A stretch of DNA of 64,000 nucleotides from VXYL01 sp963422285 (GCA_963422285.2 CAXXJO010000001.1:1-64000); one strand, 5' to 3'. Shown: positions 7,707-16,229, counted from the stretch's first letter. Notes: generated by a model not told the origin, from the letters alone. Made by a program: numbers and translations.

Positions 7707-10700
7707 ATGCCGGAGTCCGTCCCCAAGCGTCCCGACACCGCCGAGCGGGCCGCGCCCGAGGCCGGGCGCGGCGGCGTCGGCGACCTCGCCGGCCCCTGGC
7801 TCGACGAACTCGATCCGCTGGGCCGCGATCCCCGCCAGTGGCGCGCGGACCCCGGCGGCGTCGCCGCGGCGCAAGGCGCCCTGCGCGACCCCCACGCCCG
7901 CGCCGTCCTCGACCAGCGCCTCGACGCCGGCGTCGCCGCGCCGCTGGAGGTCGAGCCCGGCGGCCCGGCGCGCCGCGACCGCCTGGCCGCGGACGATCTG
8001 CGCGAGCAGCTGTCCGCCCTCGAGATCGACCGCGTCTGCCGCGAGCTGCTGCACGCCGCCTGGTTCGGCTACGCCGTCGCCGAGGCGATCTGGGAGATCG
8101 ACGGCCCGCGGGTGCGGCTCGCGGATCTGCGGACGCGCGATCCGGCGCGCTTCCGCTGGCGCGCCGACGCAACGCTGCTGCTCGCCACCCGCGAGCGGCC
8201 GCGCGGAGCCGAGCTGCCGCCGGCCAAGTTCGTCGCGCTGCGCCAGCCGCGCCAGCACGGCGGCCAGCCCCACGGCCCCGGCTGCGCCTACTGGTGCCGG
8301 TGGCCGGTCTGGCTCAAGCGCCAGGCGCTGCGCATGTGGGCCGTCTCCCTAGAGAAGTTCGGCGCGCCCACCGCCGTCGGTCGCGTGCGCCGCGACGCGG
8401 ACCCGCGCGAGATCGAGCGCCTGCTGGAAACCCAGCAGGCGATGGCCGCCGGCGTCGGCGTGGTGCTGCCGGAGGGCCAGGACCTGGAGCTGCTCGACAC
8501 CGCCCGGCGCAGCGGCGGCGACTACGCCGCCTTCGTCGGCGCCATGGACTCCATGGTCGCCGACGCCGTGCTCGGCCAGCGCGCCACCTCCGAGATCGGC
8601 CCCTGGCGCGGCACCGCCGAGGTGCAGGCCGCGGTGCTCGACCGCCTGGTCGCCGCCGACGCCCGCCGGCTGAACGCGGCCCTGCGGCAGAGCGTCGCGG
8701 CGTGGCTCGCCGAATGGAACCACCCCGGCGCCGCGGCGCCCGTCCTGTCCCGCGACCTGGCGCCGCCCGAGGACCTGCTGGCGCGGGCGCGCCGCGACGA
8801 GATCGTGGCGCGGACCGCCGGGCTGCGGCCCACCGCGGCGGACGTGCGGCGCGTCTACGGCGGCGAGTGGGAGTCCGCGCCCGCGGCGCGGTTCGCCGCC
8901 CGCGACGGCCCTTTCGACCCGCCGCCGGCGAGTGAGCGCGACGCCGGCGGCGACCAGAGCGCGTTCGCGGCGGACGGGGACGACCCCGTCCCCGCGCTGG
9001 CCGCGCGGACCCGCGACGCCCTCGGCCCGCTGATCGACCAGTGGGCCGAGGGCGTCCGGCGCGGGATCGCGGACGCCGGCTCGCTGGCCGAGGCCCGCGC
9101 CCGCCTCGACGCCCTGCTGGCCTGGACGGCCTCGCCGTCGGCGCCCGTCCCGGACGTCGCCGACGCGGCCGCCGCCCTCGCCGAGGCGCTGGCCGCGGCC
9201 CATCTCGCCGGACGCTTCGACGTCGGGGACGGCGCGGACGAAGGGGAGCTCGCCTTCGCCAGCGCCGCCGCGCACGCCCGGCTGCCCTTCGCCGAGCAGA
9301 TCGACTTCTTCCGGTCGAAGCTGGACCTGCCCACCGAGTCCTGGACCGACATCTGGCAGGAGCAGCACGACCGCGCCTTCGTGGTCGCCGGCGCCGCCCG
9401 CGCCGACCTGGTGGCGGACCTGCGCAGCGCGGTCGACCGGGCCGTCGCCGACGGCGGCACCCTCGAGGAGTTCCGCCGCGACTTCGACGCCGTCGTCGCC
9501 AAGCACGGCTGGTCGTACAAGGGCGGACGCGACTGGCGCGCCGAGACGATCTACGGCACCAACCTGCGCACGTCCTACGCCGCGGGGCGCCGCCGGCAGA
9601 TGAAGGAGATCGCCGACCGCCGGCCCTACTGGCGCTACCGCCACTCCCGCGCCTCGGAGAATCCCCGGCACGAGCACCAGGCCTGGGACGGCCTCGTCCT
9701 GCGCCACGACGATCCCTGGTGGGACGCCCACTACCCGCCCAACGGCTGGGGCTGCCGGTGCTTCGTCGAGACCCTCGGCGAGCGCGACCTGGAGCGCCTC
9801 GGCAAGGCCGGGCCGGACCAGGCCCCGGCCGTCGAGACCCGCACCGCGACCGTCGGCGCCCGGGGGCCGAGTCCGCGCACCGTCGAGGTGCCGGAAGGGA
9901 TCGACCCCGGCTGGGCCTACGCCCCGGGCGCGTCCGCGCTCCGGGCGTCCGCCGCCGACCCCCGGGCCCTGCCCGAACTGTCCCGCGCCGACGCGACCGC
10001 GCGGCAGCTCGGCCCGCAGCGCGGCTCCAGCCCCGGCGGCCTGTTCGAGGGCGCCGACGGCAGGGCGCGCTACGTCAAGTTCTACGACGACCCGGCCCAG
10101 TCCTACTGCGAGGCCGTCGCCAACCGCGCCTACCGCGAACTCGGCCTCGACGCCCCCGCCTCCGCCCTGGTGCGCGAGCGCGGCCGGATCGTCGGCGTCG
10201 CCAACGGGATGGTCGACCACGACGGCGCGCTGGGCCGCGCCGGGCGCGTCCCCAAGGGCCGGGCGCGGGAGATCCTCAAGGGCTACGCCGCGGACGTCTG
10301 GCTGGCCAACTGGGACGCCGTGGGCCTGGACCTCGACAACGTCGTGCGCGCCCGCGCGCGACGCGACGCCGTGGCCCGCGTCGACCAGGGCGGCGCCCTG
10401 CTCGTGCGGGCGCGCGCCGGGCGCAAGCCGGCCGGCGCCCTGGAGACGGTCTCCGAGTGGGACGGCTTCGCCGACCCGCGCGTCAATCCCGCCTACGCGA
10501 AGGTGCTGCGCGCCGCCGGCCTCGGCTCCGCCGACGAGCTGGGCGACGCCGCCCTGCGGCGGATCGCGGCGATCCGCGCCCTCGGCCGGCGCACGAACGG
10601 CTTCCGCGACCTCGCCCCGGACGCGCGCGGCGTCCCGGCCGCGGACCGCGACGCCGTCCGCCGCATGCTGGCGCGACGCGCCGAACTGCTCGAGAACGAG

Positions 10701-11321
10701 ATCGTCCCCCGCGTCCGCAGGGCGATGGCCGCGGCCCGGGGGATGCCGCGGCACCACATCGACTTGAAGCGCGACATGGGAACGCGGTACGCTCGCTATC
10801 TGGCGAGCGCGATGAGCATGGTGGCGGCGGGATTCGACAAGCGCGGCATGACGGACCCCGAACTGGCGGCGGGATACGCCTACACCACGAGCGACCGTCC
10901 CTGGGGCTACCTTCTCCTGAACGAGGCGCTGCGCGACGCGGAAAGGCCCGGCGGCCCGCCGCTCCCCAAGCGCTACGACGACTATCGCCGCACGCTCGAC
11001 GACGCCCTCGACCGGCTCCCGGACCATTCGGCCGGGGGACTGAAGCGCGGGACCACGCTGACCCCGAACGAGATCGCGGGCTACGTTCCGGGTTCCGTCG
11101 TGACCGAGGCCGCGTTCACCAGCGCGAGCGTGGGCCGGGGCTTCGGCGGCAACGTGCGGTTCACGATCCGCAGCCTGCACGGCAAGCGCATCGACGGGCT
11201 CTCCCGCTATCCGTCCGAGCGCGAGGTGCTGTTCCGGGCCGGAACGCGGTTCCGCGTGCTGGACAAGTACGAGGAAGGCTCGACGACATACATCGAGCTG
11301 GAGGAGGTGGACGATGATTAG
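7707..11321 (+). CDS. Four-part fusion: DUF935 portal + MuF head protein + kinase-like domain + ADP-ribosyltransferase
   Basis: 1204 residues, where Mu has two separate proteins of about 500 and 400. Residues 20-400 match the DUF935/gp29 portal (LKRQALRMWAVSLEKFGAP, GPWRGTAEVQAAVLDRLV, AAWLAEWNHP). Residues 515-700 match MuF/gp30 (IYGTNLRTSYAAGRRRQM, ENPRHEHQAWDG, HYPPNGWGCRCF). Residues 770-960 look like a HipA/PI-kinase-type fold: a GG..F loop, RYVKFYDD with a candidate lysine near 790, WLANWDAVGLDLDN near 865-880, and VARVDQGGALL. Residues 1017-1204 resemble ADP-ribosyltransferases: LKRGTTL, FTSAS (STS-like), and SEREVLF as the ExE pair. Known MuF proteins can carry C-terminal toxins; the combination here suggests virion-delivered effectors, which is inference. 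Confidence 0.85.
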   Translation: MPESVPKRPDTAERAAPEAGRGGVGDLAGPWLDELDPLGRDPRQWRADPGGVAAAQGALRDPHARAVLDQRLDAGVAAPLEVEPGGPARRDRLAADDLREQLSALEIDRVCRELLHAAWFGYAVAEAIWEIDGPRVRLADLRTRDPARFRWRADATLLLATRERPRGAELPPAKFVALRQPRQHGGQPHGPGCAYWCRWPVWLKRQALRMWAVSLEKFGAPTAVGRVRRDADPREIERLLETQQAMAAGVGVVLPEGQDLELLDTARRSGGDYAAFVGAMDSMVADAVLGQRATSEIGPWRGTAEVQAAVLDRLVAADARRLNAALRQSVAAWLAEWNHPGAAAPVLSRDLAPPEDLLARARRDEIVARTAGLRPTAADVRRVYGGEWESAPAARFAARDGPFDPPPASERDAGGDQSAFAADGDDPVPALAARTRDALGPLIDQWAEGVRRGIADAGSLAEARARLDALLAWTASPSAPVPDVADAAAALAEALAAAHLAGRFDVGDGADEGELAFASAAAHARLPFAEQIDFFRSKLDLPTESWTDIWQEQHDRAFVVAGAARADLVADLRSAVDRAVADGGTLEEFRRDFDAVVAKHGWSYKGGRDWRAETIYGTNLRTSYAAGRRRQMKEIADRRPYWRYRHSRASENPRHEHQAWDGLVLRHDDPWWDAHYPPNGWGCRCFVETLGERDLERLGKAGPDQAPAVETRTATVGARGPSPRTVEVPEGIDPGWAYAPGASALRASAADPRALPELSRADATARQLGPQRGSSPGGLFEGADGRARYVKFYDDPAQSYCEAVANRAYRELGLDAPASALVRERGRIVGVANGMVDHDGALGRAGRVPKGRAREILKGYAADVWLANWDAVGLDLDNVVRARARRDAVARVDQGGALLVRARAGRKPAGALETVSEWDGFADPRVNPAYAKVLRAAGLGSADELGDAALRRIAAIRALGRRTNGFRDLAPDARGVPAADRDAVRRMLARRAELLENEIVPRVRRAMAAARGMPRHHIDLKRDMGTRYARYLASAMSMVAAGFDKRGMTDPELAAGYAYTTSDRPWGYLLLNEALRDAERPGGPPLPKRYDDYRRTLDDALDRLPDHSAGGLKRGTTLTPNEIAGYVPGSVVTEAAFTSASVGRGFGGNVRFTIRSLHGKRIDGLSRYPSEREVLFRAGTRFRVLDKYEEGSTTYIELEEVDDD

Positions 11322-11643
11322 ACGCCAGAATCCCGATGGCACATGGACGGAGATAACGGATGAGGAGTTCGTCGCGGCGAAGGGCGACGAGGCGTTGCGC
11401 TACCTCAGATCCACCCCGACTCCCTTCGACGAGATGACGGAGTTCGAGCGGTACATGACCGACAAGATGCAGAGCGAGGCGGAGGTCAGCGTCGCCCTGC
11501 GGAAGGCGGGAATCGAGTCTCTCGACGACCTGCCGGTCGAGGGCGACGACGAGGTCCTGCCCGCCGGCGACCTGTCGGACTTCGTGCCGAAGGAACACGA
11601 CCACGAGCTGGCCGCCAGGCTCTACGGCGGCAAGAAGGCCTGA
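11314..11643 (+). CDS. Small acidic protein overlapping the ADP-ribosyltransferase end
   Basis: 109 residues whose ATG lies eight bases inside the end of the fusion gene, so the two are probably translationally coupled. It begins MIRRQNPDGTWTEITDEEFV and is rich in Asp and Glu (LPVEGDDEVLPAGDLSDFVP), with no signal peptide or membrane segment. I do not recognise a family, and it is not a usual member of the Mu head module. Position and charge would suit an immunity or regulatory partner of the upstream toxin-like domain, but a short structural protein is equally possible. Confidence 0.6.
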   Translation: MIRRQNPDGTWTEITDEEFVAAKGDEALRYLRSTPTPFDEMTEFERYMTDKMQSEAEVSVALRKAGIESLDDLPVEGDDEVLPAGDLSDFVPKEHDHELAARLYGGKKA

Positions 11644-11645
11644 CC

Positions 11646-12131
11646 GTGCCCGGCGCGACGATCCGCGTCGAGATCGACGACGCCGAGGTCCAGCGGGCCC
11701 TCGACCGCCTGCTCGCCGCGGGCGGCGACCTGGCCCCGCTCATGCGCGACATCGGCGAGGCGCTCCTCACCTCCACCCGCGACCGCTTCGAGGCCGAGAA
11801 GGGCCCGGACGGCGCGCCCTGGGCGCCCCTGTCGGAAACGACGAAGAAGCGCAAGACGCGCAACATCGACCGCATCCTGACCGAGCACGGCTACCTGGGC
11901 GGCAATCTCGCCTACCGCGCCGGGAGCGGCGAGGTGGAGATCGGCTCGCCGGACAAGCGCGCCCGCACCCACCAGTTCGGCGCCGCCAAAGGCGCCTTCG
12001 GCGCCACGAAGCGCGGCGCGCCCGTCCCCTGGGGCGACATCCCCGCGCGCCCGTTCCTCGGCCTCTCCGACGAGGACAAGGACGACATCCGCGACATCGT
12101 CGCCCGCTACCTGATCGACGCCCTCGGCTGA
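11646..12131 (+). CDS. Phage virion morphogenesis protein (Mu gpG-like tail completion)
   Basis: 161 residues from a GTG two bases after the previous stop. It starts PGATIRVEIDDAEVQRALDR and contains LMRDIGEALLTSTRDRFEAE, GAPWAPLSETTKKRK, RTHQFGAAKG and RPFLGLSDEDKDDI, the ordered motifs of the Mu gpG / P2 tail-completion family. It joins heads to tails during assembly. It is the last phage gene present; the protease, scaffold and capsid genes that follow in Mu are missing. Confidence 0.88.
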   Translation: MPGATIRVEIDDAEVQRALDRLLAAGGDLAPLMRDIGEALLTSTRDRFEAEKGPDGAPWAPLSETTKKRKTRNIDRILTEHGYLGGNLAYRAGSGEVEIGSPDKRARTHQFGAAKGAFGATKRGAPVPWGDIPARPFLGLSDEDKDDIRDIVARYLIDALG

Positions 12132-12231
12132 GGCCGCGGGCGTCGCGCGGCGGCCGCGCCGTTCCGCCGGATTCCGTCTGATTCCGCACGATTCCGGCCG
12201 AGGTCGGAATATCCCGACTCTCGCGGCATAG

Positions 12232-12915
12232 TCAGTGACTACCGACGCGAATTGCGCACCGTCTTTCGCAGCACATTCGTGCGGATCTTTCGCATTCCTC
12301 TAGTGAGCGCAGCTCGGCCGTGGCCGTGCGCACGATGCGCAAGGCCGCGCTGATGCTGAGGGCGGCGATGATAGCGGCCACCAGCAGATCGGGCCAGCGC
12401 GAGCCGCTGGCGAAGACGCCGGCCGCGGCCACCATCACGGCGATGTTGCCGATGGCGTCGTTGCGGCTGCAAAGCCAGATGGACAGCATGTTGCTGTCGC
12501 CGCGACGATAGCGGTAGAGCAGCACCGCCACGCCGATGTTTACCGCCAGCGCGAGGAACGCGATCGTGCCCATGGTGGCCGGCTCCGGCGCACTGCCGAC
12601 GACTGCCCGATGCAGCGCGCTGCCCACCACCCAGGCGCCGAACAGGGCCATAGTGGCACCCTTGAACAGCGCTGCCCGAGCCCGGGCCGCCAGCGCCATT
12701 CCGACCACGAACAGGCTGATGCCGTAGTTGGCCGCATCCCCCAGGAAATCCAGCGCATCGGCCTGCAGAGACATGGAGTCGCCGACTTGGCTGGCGACGA
12801 TCTCCACCGCGAACATGGCCAGATTCGCCAGCAGAGCGATCCACAGCACCCGACGAAACACTGCGTTGCCGGCTGGGGGGGCATTGCGGGAGACACAGTC
12901 CGCGCATCCGGGCAT
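12232..12915 (-). CDS. Cation diffusion facilitator family transporter
   Basis: 227 residues. I start it at the ATG at 12915 because GGAGGAAG lies just upstream; an in-frame start 13 codons earlier exists. The N-terminus MPGCADCVSRN has two cysteines. About five to six membrane helices are visible, with the CDF metal-site signature in helix 2 (QADALDFLGDAANYG) and a second acidic position in LCSRNDAIGNIAVMVAA. CDF proteins export divalent metals such as Zn, Co or Cd by proton antiport. The cysteine-rich tail (MCCERRCAIRVGSH) is unusual and could bind metal. It converges with the prophage end and is intact. Confidence 0.82.
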   Translation of the reverse strand: MPGCADCVSRNAPPAGNAVFRRVLWIALLANLAMFAVEIVASQVGDSMSLQADALDFLGDAANYGISLFVVGMALAARARAALFKGATMALFGAWVVGSALHRAVVGSAPEPATMGTIAFLALAVNIGVAVLLYRYRRGDSNMLSIWLCSRNDAIGNIAVMVAAAGVFASGSRWPDLLVAAIIAALSISAALRIVRTATAELRSLEECERSARMCCERRCAIRVGSH

Positions 12916-13016
12916 GGCCCGCTTCCTCCATCCGAGCCTCGTCGACAGGCCCACTCTATCACCTTGGCTGGCAATGTGCCGTGTCGATGGTTTCCCCGAG
13001 GAGCGCTCTTGGCGAA

Positions 13017-13937
13017 TCAGGCGCGGAGGTCGCGCATCGCAGCATCCATCAGGCGATCCACGGTATCCGCCAGCAGACGCTCACCGCCGGGACGCCAGCC
13101 CAGAGTACGCAGCGCTGGAGTGCGCAGAGGATGCCGCAGCGCATTGTCGGCCGGGGGCGGCAGCGCCACCGCCACGCCGGCGCGTTTCGCCAACCACGCC
13201 ATGACGTCGCGAGCGTCCACCACCAGGTCGGAGCAGTTGAAGGCGCGTCCCGCGACCTTGGCGGCCGGCGCAGCGAGCAGCAGCCAGACCGCGGCGGCCA
13301 CGTCTCGACCGTGGACTTCCGTAGCTCGGCGAGCCGGCGGCAGCCGATCTTTGCGCAGCACGGCTTGGGCGAGGTTGAACCACTTGCTGCGTTCCACCGG
13401 ATGCGCCAGCCCGTAGACGCCGGTGGGGCGCAAGCTCGCGTAGCAGACGTCGTCGGCGGCCGAGAAGGCGGCAGCATGCGCTTCCAGGGCCAGCTTCAAC
13501 GCGCCGTAGTGGGTGTCGGGAACCGGGCGGACGTCGTCGGCCGCCCCTTTCGCGGCCGGCGAATGGCGGCCGAACACGGCGCGGCTGGACAGCAGCACCA
13601 GCCTGGCGACACCGGCCCGTCGGGCGCACTCCATCAACTCGATGCTGGCCAGCAGGTTGGTGCGCCAATAGCCCACGCGATCGTCGCCTTCGCCGCCCCG
13701 GTAGCGACCGGGCACATGCTGGTAGGCGCAATGCACCACCGCGTCGACGCCCTGCACCAACTCTTCCACGGCAGCGTCGTTGGCCAGTTCGCCGCGAATC
13801 CAGACGATGCTATCGGGAAGCGCTTCAATGCTGCTGGCCGGCCGCGCCAGGGCGCGAACTTCAACGCCTTCGGCGAACAGCCGCTCGACGACGAAGCGGC
13901 CGACGATTCCGGTAGCACCGGTGACGGCGACTCTCAT
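13017..13937 (-). CDS. sqdC: NAD-dependent epimerase/reductase, SqdC-like
   Basis: 306 residues. The start MRVAVTGATGIVGRFVVERL has the GxxGxxG dinucleotide site. LLSSRAVFGRHS and HYGALKLALEAH give the SDR Ser and YxxxK catalytic residues, and LRPTGVYGLAHP is the substrate loop. Its ATG overlaps the stop of the glycosyltransferase gene. In Rhodobacter the order sqdB-sqdD-sqdC is the same and SqdC is a reductase-like protein needed for proper sulfolipid formation. The exact reaction is not established; the symbol is given on gene order and fold. Confidence 0.75.
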   Translation of the reverse strand: MRVAVTGATGIVGRFVVERLFAEGVEVRALARPASSIEALPDSIVWIRGELANDAAVEELVQGVDAVVHCAYQHVPGRYRGGEGDDRVGYWRTNLLASIELMECARRAGVARLVLLSSRAVFGRHSPAAKGAADDVRPVPDTHYGALKLALEAHAAAFSAADDVCYASLRPTGVYGLAHPVERSKWFNLAQAVLRKDRLPPARRATEVHGRDVAAAVWLLLAAPAAKVAGRAFNCSDLVVDARDVMAWLAKRAGVAVALPPPADNALRHPLRTPALRTLGWRPGGERLLADTVDRLMDAAMRDLRA

Positions 13938-14728
13938 GGACAACCCGGGTCCGGCAGATCCACGGGAATCGGCTTGCCGTCGAGCACGGCTAGCCAGAGA
14001 TCGACCAGCGGCCGCAGCAGGTGTACCTTGGAGTGGTCCGGCTGCCAGGGCTTCTCGTACTGGTAGTGGATTACCCGAATGCTGGAGAAGCGCCATAGTT
14101 GCGGCAGATTGAAGTACAGGTATTGCAGGGCGTTGTAGGTGTAAGGCAAGCCATGCCAATCCGGGAAGAAGCTTTCCAGGAAGGTCTGGTCCGTTCGGCG
14201 CCAGAAGACGCCGGGGGTGTCCAAGCGGCGCAGCATGGCACAGTAGGTTTCCTCGCCAGGCTCTGCCACGAAGACGCCGGAGTTCAGGCGGTGCATGTCG
14301 GCGAGGGTCTGGTAGAGATTCGGCGCCGCGCAGAACTCCGGGTAGCCGAACAGCTTGTCGATGTTCTTCACCACCAGGGTATCCGCATCCAGAAAGACCA
14401 CCCGCCGGTACTGGGCCAGCCGCCACAGCGACAGCTTGCAGAAGTTGTCCAGAGGATCGTGAAAGCGCGGTTTCTCTCCCTTGGCGAACGGTGCCCGAGC
14501 ATGCAGCGCGCACCGCTCGTGCCGAGAACGGAACGCTGCCGACAACGGCGGCTGCTCGACGGGGTGGATGAGGCAGCCTTCGGCTTCGAGTTCGTCCAAG
14601 CGCCCGCCGCCCTCCGTCGCCAGCACCACTAGCGGCCAAGCGCTGCGTACCAGCCTCAACGACCGAGCCAGGGCCAGCGCACCGAGGCCGTAGTCGGCGT
14701 TGGTGACCAAGGTGACGTAGGCGAACAT
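13934..14728 (-). CDS. sqdD: Glycogenin-like glycosyltransferase, SqdD-like (GT8)
   Basis: 264 residues beginning MFAYVTLVTNADYGLGALAL. The GT8 metal and sugar-nucleotide site DxD appears in RRVVFLDADTLVVKNID near residue 100, and LNSGVFVAEPG is the second family block. A late motif, IRVIHYQYEKPW, carries the conserved His. In Rhodobacter SqdD is the glycogenin-like protein thought to transfer sulfoquinovose from UDP-sulfoquinovose to diacylglycerol at the inner membrane. It starts five bases after sqdB ends and overlaps sqdC by four. Confidence 0.8.
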   Translation of the reverse strand: MFAYVTLVTNADYGLGALALARSLRLVRSAWPLVVLATEGGGRLDELEAEGCLIHPVEQPPLSAAFRSRHERCALHARAPFAKGEKPRFHDPLDNFCKLSLWRLAQYRRVVFLDADTLVVKNIDKLFGYPEFCAAPNLYQTLADMHRLNSGVFVAEPGEETYCAMLRRLDTPGVFWRRTDQTFLESFFPDWHGLPYTYNALQYLYFNLPQLWRFSSIRVIHYQYEKPWQPDHSKVHLLRPLVDLWLAVLDGKPIPVDLPDPGCP

Positions 14729-14733
14729 GCCAA

Positions 14734-15945
14734 CTACCGCGTACCGTTGATCTCCACCTCCGCGACCAGCCGAGCGGCGATCTCCCGGGTCCAGGCCGAA
14801 GCGCATGGAATGCGCGACCGATCCACCCGATGGATGTACTTGCGAGCCACCTCGACCAGTTCGGCGAGCAGGCCGTCCTGCAGTCGAGTGGGCGCGAGGC
14901 CGAGAGCCAGGAACTTCTCGTTCTGCACCGACAGTTCGTTCTCCGCTGCTTCCTTGCGCGGATTCGCCAGATAGACGATTTCGGCGCCAGTCAGCTCGCT
15001 CACCAAGTTCGCCAAATCGCGCACCCGATGCACCTCGGTCATCTGGTTGAAGATGTCGGGGCGCTCGCCGCGCCGGGGCGGGTGGGCCAGGGCGATCTCG
15101 ATGCAGCGCATGGAATCCTGAATGTGGATGAAGGCTCGGCTCTGGCCACCGCTGCCGTGGACGGTGAGTGGGTGGTCGAGCGCAGCCTGAATAAGGAAGC
15201 GGTTCAGCACTGTGCCATAGTCGCCATCGTAGTCGAAGCGATTGACGAGCTGATGGTGGCGGCGGGTCTGGTCGGTATGCGTACCCCAGACGATGCCCTG
15301 GTGCAGGTCCGTGATGCGCACGCCGTCGTTCTTGGCGTAGAACTGGAACAATAGCTGATCCAGGCACTTGGTCATGTGGTAGATGCTGCCGGCGTCCGTG
15401 GGATGGAGGATCTCCCGCGCCCTCTTGCCGCCGTCGTCCAAGGTCACGTCCACGCTCAGATAGCCTTCCGGAATGGACGCCCCCGCAGTGGAGTAGCCGT
15501 AGACGCCCATGGTGCCGAGGTGGACCACATGCGCGTCCACCTCCGTGGCGACCAGCGCGTTCAGCAGGTTGTGGGTGGCGTTGACGTTGTTGTTGACCGT
15601 GAAGGTCTTGTGGCGGTCGCTCTTCATGGAGTACGGCGCGGCGCGCTGCTCGGCGAAGTGGATCACCGCCTCGGGCCGCCACTGGCTCAGCCAGGCCTTG
15701 AAGCGCTCGTACTCGCCCGCCACGTCGATATGCTCGAAGCCAAGAGAGTGACCACTTACATCGCGCCAGATTCGCTGGCGCTCCTGGATGGAATCCATGG
15801 GCGTGAGCGACTGTACGCCGAGCTCGGTATCGATCCAGCGCCGGCTGAGGTTGTCGACAATAGCGACCTCGTGGCCGATGCTGGAGAAATGCAGCGTCGT
15901 CGGCCAACCGATGAATCCGTCACCTCCAAGTACCGCGATTCGCAC
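14734..15945 (-). CDS. sqdB: UDP-sulfoquinovose synthase
   Basis: 403 residues from a GTG giving VRIAVLGGDGFIGWPTTLHF; the frame stays open upstream but that stretch lacks protein character. The NAD site is GGDGFIG. HLGTMGVYG and SIYHMTKCLDQLLFQFY supply the Thr, Tyr and Lys of the SQD1/SqdB active site. GIVWGTHTDQTRRH and RFDYDGDYGTVLNRFL are near-diagnostic of UDP-sulfoquinovose synthases. It converts UDP-glucose and sulfite to UDP-sulfoquinovose, the head-group donor for the sulfolipid SQDG. First gene of the three-gene sqd operon, divergent from the AAA gene. Confidence 0.92.
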   Translation of the reverse strand: MRIAVLGGDGFIGWPTTLHFSSIGHEVAIVDNLSRRWIDTELGVQSLTPMDSIQERQRIWRDVSGHSLGFEHIDVAGEYERFKAWLSQWRPEAVIHFAEQRAAPYSMKSDRHKTFTVNNNVNATHNLLNALVATEVDAHVVHLGTMGVYGYSTAGASIPEGYLSVDVTLDDGGKRAREILHPTDAGSIYHMTKCLDQLLFQFYAKNDGVRITDLHQGIVWGTHTDQTRRHHQLVNRFDYDGDYGTVLNRFLIQAALDHPLTVHGSGGQSRAFIHIQDSMRCIEIALAHPPRRGERPDIFNQMTEVHRVRDLANLVSELTGAEIVYLANPRKEAAENELSVQNEKFLALGLAPTRLQDGLLAELVEVARKYIHRVDRSRIPCASAWTREIAARLVAEVEINGTR

Positions 15946-16179
15946 CTTGTGTCTCCCGAGCGAGCCCGACCCTGTGGTAGCCGGCAAGGGTACAGCACTG
16001 CCCGCTGGAACCCAAGGAGGATGGGCTTGCGCAAGCGCCCGGCCTTGGCGCACAGGACTTGCTCGTTCGGGGATGGAATGCTTTGCCGCCAGCATCCGCG
16101 TCGCGGTCGATGGAGCTGGCGCGTATGAAAACAGAAGCGGCACAGGGGAAAGATAGGGCTCTTTTTCCTACTCGTCTTT

Positions 16180-16214
16180 CTTGAAAATCCGCTATTCCAT
16201 AGAGGATTTTCAAG
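16180..16214. promoter_or_regulatory. Perfect 11-bp inverted repeat upstream of the AAA/DUF4143 gene
   Basis: The arms CTTGAAAATCC (16180-16190) and GGATTTTCAAG (16204-16214) are exact reverse complements separated by 13 bases. The right arm ends 15 bases before the ATG at 16230, in a local AT-rich patch of otherwise GC-rich DNA. It looks like an operator for a dimeric regulator, possibly autoregulation of the downstream ATPase, or a leader hairpin. The rest of 15946-16229 holds no gene I can see and must contain the divergent promoters. Confidence 0.6.
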
Positions 16215-16229
16215 GATTATAGTCAGCGC

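Larger units (their letters stand above)
1..12131 (+). mobile_element. Mu-like prophage, left part only (early, lysis, packaging and head genes)
   Basis: Gene order follows Mu: MuB-like ATPase, GemA, Mor, lysis-type genes, then gp25, gp26, gp27, terminase, portal, MuF and gpG homologues, all on the plus strand with start-stop overlaps. The DNA is visibly richer in G and C than the host genes after 12232. MuA would lie before the window. The protease/scaffold, major capsid, tail and Mom-region genes that should follow gpG are absent, so this is a truncated prophage. Frames are badly broken before 5158 and clean after it. Confidence 0.9.

Noticed and set aside
8349..11342. 997-codon open frame antisense to the portal-MuF fusion
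   Set aside because: It is a by-product of very high GC in the opposite strand; it has no domain motifs and a biased Arg/Gly/Ala composition.
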